The position numbers and the translations under genes were made by a program. A stretch of DNA of 13,431 nt. It comes from Syntrophomonadaceae bacterium (lineage in GTDB: Bacteria; Bacillota; Dethiobacteria; DTU022; UBA8154). Positions within the stretch are counted from its first letter, which is position 1; the number at the start of each line of letters is the position of its first letter. The notes under the pieces are model-generated. The model ran no database searches. It was given only the letters and a program-made list of their open reading frames with translations, and had not been told where the DNA came from. The stretch covers positions 1 through 13,431 of the forward strand of contig PWWY01000216.1 in NCBI GenBank assembly GCA_003561325.1, given 5' to 3'. This document shows positions 1 to 7,532 of the stretch, piece after piece.

Positions 1-37
1 ACATCTGAGTAACTCATCCTATGTATATAACCCCTCT

Positions 38-2698
38 TTAAAGCTCCTGCTCACTCCTTTTCCCCAGGGCTGCCTGGGCGGCAGCCAATCGGGCGATGGG
101 TACCCTGAAAGGCGAGCAGCTCACATAGTCCAGGCCAATCCTGTGGCAAAACTCGATGGAACCGGGGTCTCCCCCGTGTTCACCACAAATCCCCGCTTTC
201 AAAGTGGGCTTCTCGCTGCGGCCCGCACGCACCGCCTGGTTCATCAGGCTGCCCACCCCTTCCCGATCCAGGACAATAAAGGGATTTTCCGGCAATATCT
301 TGTTCTGGACATAAAAAGGTAAAAACTTCCCCTCCGCATCGTCACGGCTGAAACCGAAAGTAGTCTGGGTCAAATCGTTGGTGCCGAAAGAAAAGAAATC
401 GGCATAGCGGGCGATCTCACCGGCCGTAACGCAGGCGCGCGGCAGCTCGATCATCGTGCCCACGGTAAAATCGAAACGGGCCGCTGTTTCTTCCTTTACC
501 CGGGAGGCTTCTTCCAGCACGATTTCCCGCATGATTTCCAGTTCACGGAAGTGCCCGACCAGGGGGATCATAATTTCCGGCTTCACGGTGATTGTTTCTT
601 GCTGGAGAGAGACGACAGCCTGGCAGATGGCACGGACCTGCATGCGATATATTTCCGGGTAAACTAACCCGATGCGGCATCCCCGGTGTCCCAACATGGG
701 ATTCTGTTCGCTCAAGCTGCGCAGTTTGGTCAATAACCGCTCCTTGGACTGGAGTTCTTCCCCGCGTTCATCCCGTTCTTTCAAACAGGCAACCTGGACC
801 AGGAGCTCTTCCTTATCAGGTAAGAATTCGTGCAAAGGTGGATCCAGGAGGCGAATGTTGACGGGAAAACCCGCCATTTCGCGGAAGATAAGCTCAAAGT
901 CTGCCTGCTGGATGGGCAGCAGCCGGTTCAGGGCAGCGGCACGTTCTTCGACGGTTTCTGCCAGGATCATTTCTTGCACCAGGGGCAGGCGTTCCGTTTC
1001 CATGAACATATGCTCCGTACGGCAGAGCCCGATCCCTTCAGCACCAAACTCCCTGGCCTTGCGAGCGTCTTTCAAGGTATCGGCGTTGGCGCGGACTTGC
1101 AGGGTGCGAACTTCGTCGGCCCAGCAGAGCAGCTGTTTGAATTCGGAACTCAGCAAAGGAGGGATTAAGGGAACCTCTCCGGCATAAACATTGCCGCTGG
1201 TTCCGTCAATGGTAATGACATCACCCTCGTTGATCACCCGATCGCCAACCTGGAAGAAAGCTCCCCGGGGATCGATCCGCAAGGCATCACATCCAGTAAT
1301 ACAGGGCTTTCCCATGCCCCGGGCGACGACCGCCGCGTGGCTGGTCACCCCCCCCCGGCTGGTCAGGACACCCTGGGCAGCGACAATCCCGTGGATATCA
1401 TCGGGGGTTGTTTCCGAGCGGACCAGGATAACCTTTTGCCCTTCCTGCCCTTTATCCTCGGCCGCATCGGCATCAAAAACAACCTTCCCCGAGGCCGCCC
1501 CCGGAGAGGCAGGCAGGCCCTTGGCCATGGCCTCAGGCGTTTGCGAAAGATCAATCCGGCGGTGCAGCAGCTGCACCAGCTGGGCCGGATCTATCCGCAG
1601 CAGCGCTTCTTCTTTCGAGCTTTTACCTTCACCGACCAGGTCTACGGCAATCTTGATCGCGGCACCGGCCGTGCGTTTGCCTGTGCGCGTCTGCAGGATA
1701 TAAAGAACCCCCTTTTCGATGGTGAATTCGATATCCTGCATATCCCCATAGTGTTTTTCCAGGATATCACAAAGGAGGGTAAATTGGCCGTATACTTGGG
1801 GGTTTTTATCCTGAAGGACGGAGATGGGAAGGGGGGTGCGGCTGCCGGCAACCACGTCCTCCCCCTGGGCATCGAAGAGAAACTCCCCATAAAGTTTCTT
1901 TTCTCCCGTGGAGGGGTTACGGGTAAACGCCACCCCTGTTCCGCTGTCTTCCCCCATATTGCCGAAACCCATGGTCTGGATGTTCACAGCGGTTCCCAGG
2001 TCGTCGGGAATACGGTTTAGCTTGCGGTAAACAACCGCCCGATCATTATTCCAGGAGGCAAAGACCGCTCGCATGGCTTCGATCAGCTGCCGGTAAGGAT
2101 CCTGGGGGAATCCGCCGGGAGCCTCTTTCTCCACGATGTCTTTGAATCGTTGCAGGACCTTCTCCCAGCCCTCTTCCGGTAAATCCTGGGTGGATGCCGC
2201 TCCATAGGTCTTTTTCAGGTTATCCAGGACCCGTTCAAAGTGATATCGTCCAATTTTCAAGACCACATCGCTGTACATCTGGAGAAAGCGGCGGTAACAG
2301 TCCAGGGCAAACCTGCGGTTACCCGTTTGGCGAGCCAGTCCTTCAACAGTGCGATCGTTTAAACCCAGGTTTAAGATGGTATCCATCATGCCGGGCATGG
2401 AATAGTAAGCACCCGAGCGCACGGAGAGCAGCAGGGGCGTTTCTTCCCCGCCAAAAACCTTGCCGGTTTGCTGTTCCAGCTGCGCCAGGGCCTGGAAAAC
2501 CACCTGCTTGAGTTCCCCGGTAATCACTTCCCCGTGACGGTAGTAATCACTGCATGATTCCGTGGTAATAATAAAACCCGGGGGAACCGGCAAACCCAGG
2601 CGGGTCATATCAGCCAGGTTTGCACCCTTTCCTCCGAGCAACTTTTTCATATCCGCCTTACCCTCGGCAAACATGTATATCTGTTTACTTTTGCTCAT
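38..2698 (-). CDS. ppdK: Pyruvate, phosphate dikinase
   Basis: This cytoplasmic enzyme interconverts pyruvate, ATP and phosphate with phosphoenolpyruvate, AMP and pyrophosphate. The 886-residue product is close to the usual family length of about 870-900. The N-terminal ATP-grasp domain opens with a GGKGANLADM motif (22-31). The central phosphohistidine domain carries SRGGVTSHAAVVARG (447-461), so the swivelling histidine is His454 and the regulatory threonine two residues before it is Thr452. The C-terminal PEP/pyruvate barrel has GTNDLTQTTFGFSRDD (772-787) and the catalytic Cys838 in GICGEHGG. The ATG is preceded by AAAGGAG at 10 bases, lying inside the upstream regulator gene, which it overlaps by 14 bases. 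That coupling to its own kinase/phosphatase supports the call. In anaerobes the enzyme can run in the glycolytic or gluconeogenic direction; the sequence does not say which. Confidence 0.97.
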   Translation of the reverse strand: MSKSKQIYMFAEGKADMKKLLGGKGANLADMTRLGLPVPPGFIITTESCSDYYRHGEVITGELKQVVFQALAQLEQQTGKVFGGEETPLLLSVRSGAYYSMPGMMDTILNLGLNDRTVEGLARQTGNRRFALDCYRRFLQMYSDVVLKIGRYHFERVLDNLKKTYGAASTQDLPEEGWEKVLQRFKDIVEKEAPGGFPQDPYRQLIEAMRAVFASWNNDRAVVYRKLNRIPDDLGTAVNIQTMGFGNMGEDSGTGVAFTRNPSTGEKKLYGEFLFDAQGEDVVAGSRTPLPISVLQDKNPQVYGQFTLLCDILEKHYGDMQDIEFTIEKGVLYILQTRTGKRTAGAAIKIAVDLVGEGKSSKEEALLRIDPAQLVQLLHRRIDLSQTPEAMAKGLPASPGAASGKVVFDADAAEDKGQEGQKVILVRSETTPDDIHGIVAAQGVLTSRGGVTSHAAVVARGMGKPCITGCDALRIDPRGAFFQVGDRVINEGDVITIDGTSGNVYAGEVPLIPPLLSSEFKQLLCWADEVRTLQVRANADTLKDARKAREFGAEGIGLCRTEHMFMETERLPLVQEMILAETVEERAAALNRLLPIQQADFELIFREMAGFPVNIRLLDPPLHEFLPDKEELLVQVACLKERDERGEELQSKERLLTKLRSLSEQNPMLGHRGCRIGLVYPEIYRMQVRAICQAVVSLQQETITVKPEIMIPLVGHFRELEIMREIVLEEASRVKEETAARFDFTVGTMIELPRACVTAGEIARYADFFSFGTNDLTQTTFGFSRDDAEGKFLPFYVQNKILPENPFIVLDREGVGSLMNQAVRAGRSEKPTLKAGICGEHGGDPGSIEFCHRIGLDYVSCSPFRVPIARLAAAQAALGKRSEQEL

Positions 2699-3515
2699 CC
2701 TGCCTGGACTCCTTTACCACGTGTAGTACCTTGCTGGCCACTTCTTCCACTGCCTTGTTGGACACATCGAAAACAGGGCAATTCAACCGACGCATGATCC
2801 GCCGGGCATATTCCAGTTCTTCCAGGATTCTCTCCACGCTGGCGTAATTTGCCCGGGATTTTAACCCCAGGGTGTTCAACCTCTCCATGCGGATCTCTCG
2901 TAAAATTTCCGGGTGAATGGTCAGACCGACAATCCGGTTTTCGGGTATCCAGAAAAGCTCCTGGGGAGGCTCCACCTCAGGCACCAGGGGAGAGTTGGCC
3001 ACCTTGAGGTTGCGGTGGGCCAGGTACATGCTCAAGGGCGTCTTGGATGTGCGTGAGACCCCCACCAAGATCACATCGGCCTGCAAGAGCCCTTTTGGAT
3101 CCTTGCCGTCGTCGTGCTTAACGGCGAATTCGATGGCGGCAATCCGTCGAAAATAATCTTCATCCATGCGGCGCACCAGGCCCGGTTCCAGGCGTGGATC
3201 GGCAGGCATAATTTTCGTCAGGGCTTCCAGCATCGGACCCAGGATATCCACGATGGGGATATCATGCTTGCTGGCTTCCTGAAAAATGGCCTGGCGGAGC
3301 TCGGGCATAACCAGGGTAAACGCGATCATACTTTTGTCCTTCGAGGCTTCTTCAACGATCTGCTTGATGCGATCGATATTGTTCACAAAGGACTCTTTGC
3401 GAATCTTCACATGCCCGGAATTAAACTGGCTGGCTACCGCGTTCACAACTAATTCTGCAGTTTCTCCGATCGAATCTGAAATAATATAAACCATGGGTTC
3501 TTTTCCTTCCGGCAA
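2685..3515 (-). CDS. PPDK regulatory protein: bifunctional kinase / pyrophosphorylase (PSRP, DUF299)
   Basis: The family uses ADP to phosphorylate the regulatory threonine of pyruvate phosphate dikinase, switching it off, and removes that phosphate with inorganic phosphate. The N-terminus has IISDSIGETAELVV (11-24), a family hallmark, and the P-loop is GVSRTSKTPLS (152-162). The 276-residue length is normal. The direct neighbour of ppdK here is almost certainly its substrate: the dikinase has Thr452 and His454 in the expected TSH setting. The start is ambiguous. The TTG used here has a perfect AGGAGGTG 11 bases upstream. An ATG at 3494, seven codons in, has its own AAGGA at 9 bases and would give a 269-residue protein starting MVYIISDS. 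The equivalent B. subtilis gene is yqfL. Confidence is high for the function and moderate for the start. Confidence 0.93.
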   Translation of the reverse strand: MPEGKEPMVYIISDSIGETAELVVNAVASQFNSGHVKIRKESFVNNIDRIKQIVEEASKDKSMIAFTLVMPELRQAIFQEASKHDIPIVDILGPMLEALTKIMPADPRLEPGLVRRMDEDYFRRIAAIEFAVKHDDGKDPKGLLQADVILVGVSRTSKTPLSMYLAHRNLKVANSPLVPEVEPPQELFWIPENRIVGLTIHPEILREIRMERLNTLGLKSRANYASVERILEELEYARRIMRRLNCPVFDVSNKAVEEVASKVLHVVKESRQDEQK

Positions 3516-3678
3516 TGCTCCCGGAGCACCTCCTCACGATGTTCTTCACGTCCCAAACGTGTTTTGGTTTCAAGAGAACCTTCTTCACGCCTCTATCCTG
3601 CTCCTCCATTCCCAGGAAGCACCTTTCATTCTTATTCCACCCGAAAGGAGAAAATCCTTCCTTTAATTTTTTCGAATC
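3516..3678 (-). promoter_or_regulatory. Structured gap / leader ahead of the PSRP-ppdK pair
   Basis: This 163-base non-coding stretch separates glyS from the regulator gene. Read on the minus strand it holds a weak stem AAAGGA/TCCTTT with no T-run, a perfect dyad CACGT-TTGGG-ACGTG (3547-3561), two copies of CGTGAAGAA (3581-3589 and 3542-3550), and the SD AGGAGGTG (3527-3534). GGAG of the SD can pair with the following CTCC, and an overlapping GCTC-CGG-GAGC stem is mutually exclusive with it. The best -35/-10 candidate, TTGAGA-17-AAGGAT, is poor. B. subtilis has ccpN at this position as I recall it, but no ccpN-like ORF is visible here. A leader or promoter region is an inference from its length and position. 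Confidence 0.35.
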
Positions 3679-5769
3679 TCAAGAAGGAAAGACAATTCTC
3701 GACAAATCAGCCAGGTTCAGGTAGAGGTTTTGCAGCTGCGCCAGCAGGGCCAGCCTGTTGCTGCGGAGCTCCTCTTCCTTTACCATGACCAGTACTTCGT
3801 CAAAAAAGAAATCGACCTCTTTCTTTAACCCTGACAGAGAAGAAAGCACGCTTTCCAGGTTGTTTTCTGTCAGGTCGACAGCGAGCTGCTCTACCGCTGC
3901 ACGGTATTTTTCATAGAGATCCTTTTCTGCGGGTTCCCGCAGCAAACTTTCGCGCACTTCTTCCCGGGAGGCGGTTTGGTTCGCCAGGTTGGCGATGCGG
4001 ATGTACGCTGTAGCGGCATCAGCCAGGTGCTGGTCAGCGCGCTTCTGCTGCAAGAAGTCCAGGCGCCTTTCCAGGTCAGGAATCCTGTCATCAGAAGAGT
4101 GCAAAACCGCTTCGACCAGATCGTAATCGAACCCTTTCTCCTGGAAGTAGTAGCGGGCACGGTGCCAGGTGAAATCTGTAAGCTCAAGCACCCGTTCTTC
4201 CACGTCCAGATCTTGGAGTCTTTCCCGAAACAGTTCCAGGGCGAAACCCATCATTTCCCGGATAGAAACACGGATGTCGTGCTCCAGGATAACCTGCAGC
4301 AGGCCCAGCCCTTGCCGCCTCAAGGCGTAAGGATCCTGAGAACCTGAAGGCCGGATCCCGATGGCAAAACATCCTGCCAGATGGTCTAATTTGTCGGCGA
4401 TGGAAACCAGGGCCCCCGGAAGCGTCTGCGGCAGCTCATCCCCGGCAAAACGAGGCCGGTAGTGTTCCATGATCGCCCGGGCGACTTCCGGACTTTCCCC
4501 GGATATACGGGCGTATTCCTGTCCCATAATGCCCTGGAGCTCGGGGAATTCACCCACCATATGCGTCACCAGGTCGGCCTTGGAAAGGAACGCTGCCCGT
4601 TGTGCCGCCCTGGTCGTTTCCGGCTTAACGGCAGGCAGCCGCTGGGAAAGAAAATCCACCAGGACCATCATGCGGTTGGTTTTTTCGTATACGGTTCCCA
4701 GTTCTTCCTGAAAAAGGACGGACTTTAAGGCTTCCACGTAATCGCTTAAAGGTGCCTTGAGATCTTCAGCATAGAAAAAGTCGGCGTCGGCAAGCCTGGC
4801 CTTGAGCACCTTTTCATTCCCACTTCGTATGTTTTCCTCCGGAGCGCTGCTGTTGTTGGAAATAGCCACGAAATACGGGCGGATCGCCCCGGATTCATCC
4901 CGGGTGGGGAAATAGCGCTGATGGCTCTGCATGGTGGTTACCAGCACATCCCGGGGAAGCTGGAGAAAACTCTCCGGAAAAGAACACAAAACCGCGCAGG
5001 GGGATTCAACCAGGTAGGTAACTTCTTCCAGGAGTGCTGGATCCAGGTATAGTTCCACGCCCGCGCTGGCTGCCGCTTGTTCTGCCTGTTTACGGATCTC
5101 TGCGGCACGGGCTGCCGGGTCCAGGAGAACCTTGTTCTCCGCCAGGACGGTATAATAATGATCCGGGTTTTGCACGGCAAAGGGGCCCGGGGCAAGAAAG
5201 CGGTGTCCCCACGTCTGCTGACCCGAGTCCAACCCGGCATAAGAGAAGGACACTGTATCTTCCCCGTAGAGGCAGAGCAGCCAGCGGATGGGGCGGGCAA
5301 AGCGGACCTTACTGGCCTCCCAGTACATGGTCTTGGGAAACGCCAGGCTTTTGATCAGGCCGGGCAGCAGTGTGCTAAGCACCCGGAGCGTAGGTTCCCC
5401 TTGTATTTCCTTCACGGCAACCAGGTATTCCCCTTTTCCCACGACTTCTATTTCCAGGCTCTCCAGGGGCACACCCAGTTTGGCGGCAAAACCCCGGGCC
5501 GCCTGGGTCGGGTTCCCCTGCTCATCAAAAGCGGCTTCCCGGGAGGGACCCTTCTTCTTTTCCCTTAGGCTCTTCTGTTCTGCGGCCAGGTTGTCAATCT
5601 GCAAAACCAGGCGGCGAGGTGTCCCCATGGTTTTGATCCGGGCATAATCCAGGCGATACTCTGCCAGCAACCGGGCCGCCCGTTCCTGCAGCTGTTCCAG
5701 GGCAGCAGGCATAAACCGGGCCGGGATCTCTTCGGTGCCGATCTCCAGGAGTAAGTCTCTCATGATCAT
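3679..5769 (-). CDS. glyS: Glycyl-tRNA synthetase, beta subunit
   Basis: This is the tRNA-recognising subunit of the bacterial alpha2-beta2 glycyl-tRNA synthetase, which charges tRNA-Gly in the cytoplasm. The 696-residue length is typical. The N-terminus LLLEIGTEEIPARFM (6-20) and TMGTPRRL (47-54) are diagnostic, as are AFDEQGNPTQAARGFA (80-95), RFARPIRWLLCLYG (156-169), QSHQRYFP (281-288) and an HD-like middle region with ADLVTHMVGEFPELQG (398-413). GSQDPYALRRQGLGLL (476-491) leads to the C-terminal anticodon-binding (DALR-type) part. The first ATG lies two bases after the glyQ stop, and AAGGAGGGG inside the end of glyQ is well spaced for it. A second ATG two codons in has spacing that is too long. 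Translational coupling with glyQ fits the 1:1 complex. Confidence 0.97.
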   Translation of the reverse strand: MIMRDLLLEIGTEEIPARFMPAALEQLQERAARLLAEYRLDYARIKTMGTPRRLVLQIDNLAAEQKSLREKKKGPSREAAFDEQGNPTQAARGFAAKLGVPLESLEIEVVGKGEYLVAVKEIQGEPTLRVLSTLLPGLIKSLAFPKTMYWEASKVRFARPIRWLLCLYGEDTVSFSYAGLDSGQQTWGHRFLAPGPFAVQNPDHYYTVLAENKVLLDPAARAAEIRKQAEQAAASAGVELYLDPALLEEVTYLVESPCAVLCSFPESFLQLPRDVLVTTMQSHQRYFPTRDESGAIRPYFVAISNNSSAPEENIRSGNEKVLKARLADADFFYAEDLKAPLSDYVEALKSVLFQEELGTVYEKTNRMMVLVDFLSQRLPAVKPETTRAAQRAAFLSKADLVTHMVGEFPELQGIMGQEYARISGESPEVARAIMEHYRPRFAGDELPQTLPGALVSIADKLDHLAGCFAIGIRPSGSQDPYALRRQGLGLLQVILEHDIRVSIREMMGFALELFRERLQDLDVEERVLELTDFTWHRARYYFQEKGFDYDLVEAVLHSSDDRIPDLERRLDFLQQKRADQHLADAATAYIRIANLANQTASREEVRESLLREPAEKDLYEKYRAAVEQLAVDLTENNLESVLSSLSGLKKEVDFFFDEVLVMVKEEELRSNRLALLAQLQNLYLNLADLSRIVFPS

Positions 5770-5771
5770 CT

Positions 5772-6659
5772 CTACACCCCTCCTTGCCGCTTGTTGTGCA
5801 AAAGTGGATATCCGGCATCTTCACGCTGCTGCAGGTACTGCCGTCCACAGGTTCGCGCCAATTCCCGGATGCGGGCGATATAACCGGTTCGTTCCGTGAC
5901 GCTGATCGCGCCGCGTGCATGCAGCACGTTGAAGACATGGGAGCATTTCAGCACATAGTCGTAGCCGGGCAGCACCAGGGGTTCATCCAAAAGCCGCCTG
6001 GCTTCTTGCTCATAAAGATTGAAAAGCTGGAGCAGCATGGATGTGTCCGCTGCTTCAAAACTGTACGTGGAATGTTCCCGCTCGGCCAGCTGGAATACTT
6101 CCCCGTAGCTGATCCCCGGCAGCCATTCTAAATCAAAGACGTTATCGCGTTTCTGTATGTACATGGCGATGCGTTCAAGGCCGTACGTGAGTTCTACGGG
6201 TACCACTTCCAGGTCAAAACCTCCCCCCTGCTGGAAGTACGTAAACTGGGTAATTTCCATTCCATCCAGCCAGACTTCCCAGCCCAAACCCCAGGCGCCC
6301 AGCGTTGGCGATTCCCAGTCATCTTCCACAAAGCGAATATCATGATCCCGGGCCTTGATGCCCAGGCTTTCCAGGCTGCTGAGGTAGAGATCCTGGATCT
6401 GTTCGGGGGCGGGTTTAAGAATGACCTGGTACTGGTGATGCTGGTACAGGCGGTTGGGATTTTCCCCGTAACGGCCGTCCCCCGGTCGGCGGGACGGTTC
6501 AACGTAGGCGACATCCCAGGGTTCCGGGCCCAGGGAGCGTAGAAAGGTGGCGGGGTTCATGGTGCCCGCACCTTTTTCTACATCGTAGGGCTGTCCGATC
6601 AGACACCCTCTGCGGGCCCAAAAATCCTGGAGTCGAATCATGAGTTCCTGAAAATTCAA
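5772..6659 (-). CDS. glyQ: Glycyl-tRNA synthetase, alpha subunit
   Basis: This is the catalytic class II subunit, which forms glycyl-adenylate and works with the beta subunit encoded immediately downstream. The 295-residue product has the family core: LQDFWARRGCLIGQPYDVEKGAG begins at residue 10, motif 2 lies in EPSRRPGDGRYGENPNRLYQ (54-73), GAWGLGWEVWLDGMEITQFT spans 121-140, and the motif 3-like LTYGLERIAMYIQ covers 157-169. The start is a TTG. It has AGGAGGT ten bases upstream, and homologous N-termini include the FQELMIRLQDFWA stretch, so the internal ATG at residue 7 would cut into conserved sequence. No T-box leader precedes it: only 91 bases separate it from recO. Expression is probably by read-through from era/recO. 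Confidence 0.97.
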   Translation of the reverse strand: MNFQELMIRLQDFWARRGCLIGQPYDVEKGAGTMNPATFLRSLGPEPWDVAYVEPSRRPGDGRYGENPNRLYQHHQYQVILKPAPEQIQDLYLSSLESLGIKARDHDIRFVEDDWESPTLGAWGLGWEVWLDGMEITQFTYFQQGGGFDLEVVPVELTYGLERIAMYIQKRDNVFDLEWLPGISYGEVFQLAEREHSTYSFEAADTSMLLQLFNLYEQEARRLLDEPLVLPGYDYVLKCSHVFNVLHARGAISVTERTGYIARIRELARTCGRQYLQQREDAGYPLLHNKRQGGV

Positions 6660-6728
6660 TGTTCGTGTTACCTCCTTGTGATCAGTGCTTGGGGCTGGGA
6701 TCAGTTTTTGGGATCCTGGTCTTCATTC

Positions 6729-6748
6729 CCCTGCAGATAACTGCAGGG
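6729..6748 (-). other. Perfect stem-loop just after recO
   Basis: Two bases past the recO stop codon the minus strand reads CCCTGCAG-TTAT-CTGCAGGG, an 8-bp perfect stem with a 4-base loop. No run of T follows, so it is not a classical intrinsic terminator. Its position between two co-directional genes fits an intercistronic stabilising or processing hairpin, or partial attenuation ahead of glyQ. The structure is seen directly; the role is inferred. Confidence 0.5.
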
Positions 6749-6750
6749 TG

Positions 6751-7497
6751 TCAAGTGATTTCTTCCAAGAAAGCAGCGGATTTAATCGACCCGATATCTG
6801 TCCAATACTGGTAAAAGGATTGGACCAGGCGCTTCAATTCCTTGTGCTGCTCCACCTCCACCCGTAAACTCGCCAACCGACCCGGTTTCGCCTTCAGCAG
6901 GTACTGGGCCAGGGCGCAGGTGCCGCGGGAAAGGGAAAAGGCGTCAGCGTCCCCCGGGCCGCAGTCGGCACAGAGGATGCCTCCTGACTTATCACTCCAG
7001 TAAATCGCCCCCCGGCATTTCCCGCAGCCCGCACAACCGTCCAGGTGGGGGCGGTATCCCAGCAGATCCAGCAGTTTGAGCTCGAAAAACCTCGCCAGCA
7101 GCGCCGGTTTGGTTTTTCCCGTTTCCAGGTGCTGCCAGGACTCCAGCAGCAATTCAAAGATGGCCGGGTTTGCTTCGTTTTCTTCCACAGCTTTTGTCAC
7201 CAGCTCGGCTAGATACAGGCCGCAGGCATAAAGCTTCAGCTCCTGTCGAATTGCTTGATGCTGCCCTTCCTGTGCCGCCTGGGTTACAGTATACATGGAT
7301 CGGCCGCGGTAAAGCAGGAATTGTCCCCGGGAAAACAGCTCAACCGCTGCAGCCAGCTTGCTTTTCATCTTGCGCGCGCCCGGGGCAACAGCGCTAATTT
7401 TCCCCAGTTCCCGGGTATAAAGGGTGAGGAGTCGGTCTCCTTCTCCCAGGGGCCTGGAATACAATACCAGGGCCTGCACGTTTACCTGTTTATGCAT
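6751..7497 (-). CDS. recO: DNA repair protein RecO
   Basis: RecO helps load RecA onto SSB-coated single-stranded DNA and anneals strands in the RecFOR recombination-repair pathway. The 248-residue length is normal. The N-terminal OB-fold region begins VNVQALVLYSRPLGEGDRLL (6-25), with KISAVAPGARKMKS at 33-46. The helical domain carries a zinc-finger-like cysteine set: C155, C158 and C161 followed by C176 and C179, with one more cysteine in the first cluster than a simple CxxC pair. The ATG has GGGAGG seven bases upstream. The era stop is 35 bases before it. In B. subtilis the small gene yqzL lies in that gap, but here there is no room for it. Confidence 0.95.
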   Translation of the reverse strand: MHKQVNVQALVLYSRPLGEGDRLLTLYTRELGKISAVAPGARKMKSKLAAAVELFSRGQFLLYRGRSMYTVTQAAQEGQHQAIRQELKLYACGLYLAELVTKAVEENEANPAIFELLLESWQHLETGKTKPALLARFFELKLLDLLGYRPHLDGCAGCGKCRGAIYWSDKSGGILCADCGPGDADAFSLSRGTCALAQYLLKAKPGRLASLRVEVEQHKELKRLVQSFYQYWTDIGSIKSAAFLEEIT

Positions 7498-7532
7498 AAG
7501 CGGTCCTCCCGGGATGCCGCCGCCTCGCCGGC

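Noticed and set aside
1..17. Possible start of another minus-strand gene after ppdK (ATG at 17, beginning Met-Ser-Tyr-Ser)
   Set aside because: Only five codons are visible and the nearest SD-like GAGGGG is about 13 bases away, so it cannot be supported.
672..1187. Long plus-strand open frames opposite ppdK (also 1191-1703 and 1337-2020)
   Set aside because: They lie wholly antisense to a strongly conserved gene, have no good SD, and their translations are low-complexity Arg/Ser/Pro-rich shadows.
3421..3609. 62-residue minus-strand frame in the glyS-PSRP gap
   Set aside because: It has no SD, runs out of frame into the regulator gene and has no recognisable composition; it is not a ccpN remnant.
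6660..6750. T-box riboswitch upstream of glyQS, expected in many Firmicutes
   Set aside because: The gap is only 91 bases, too short, and no terminator/antiterminator pair or T-box sequence is visible.
6749..6754. Perfect TTGACA on the minus strand across the recO stop, as a glyQ promoter -35
   Set aside because: At 16-18 bases downstream the sequence is AGGGGA, GGGGAA or GGGAAT, nothing like TATAAT, and the spacer would be the GC-rich hairpin.
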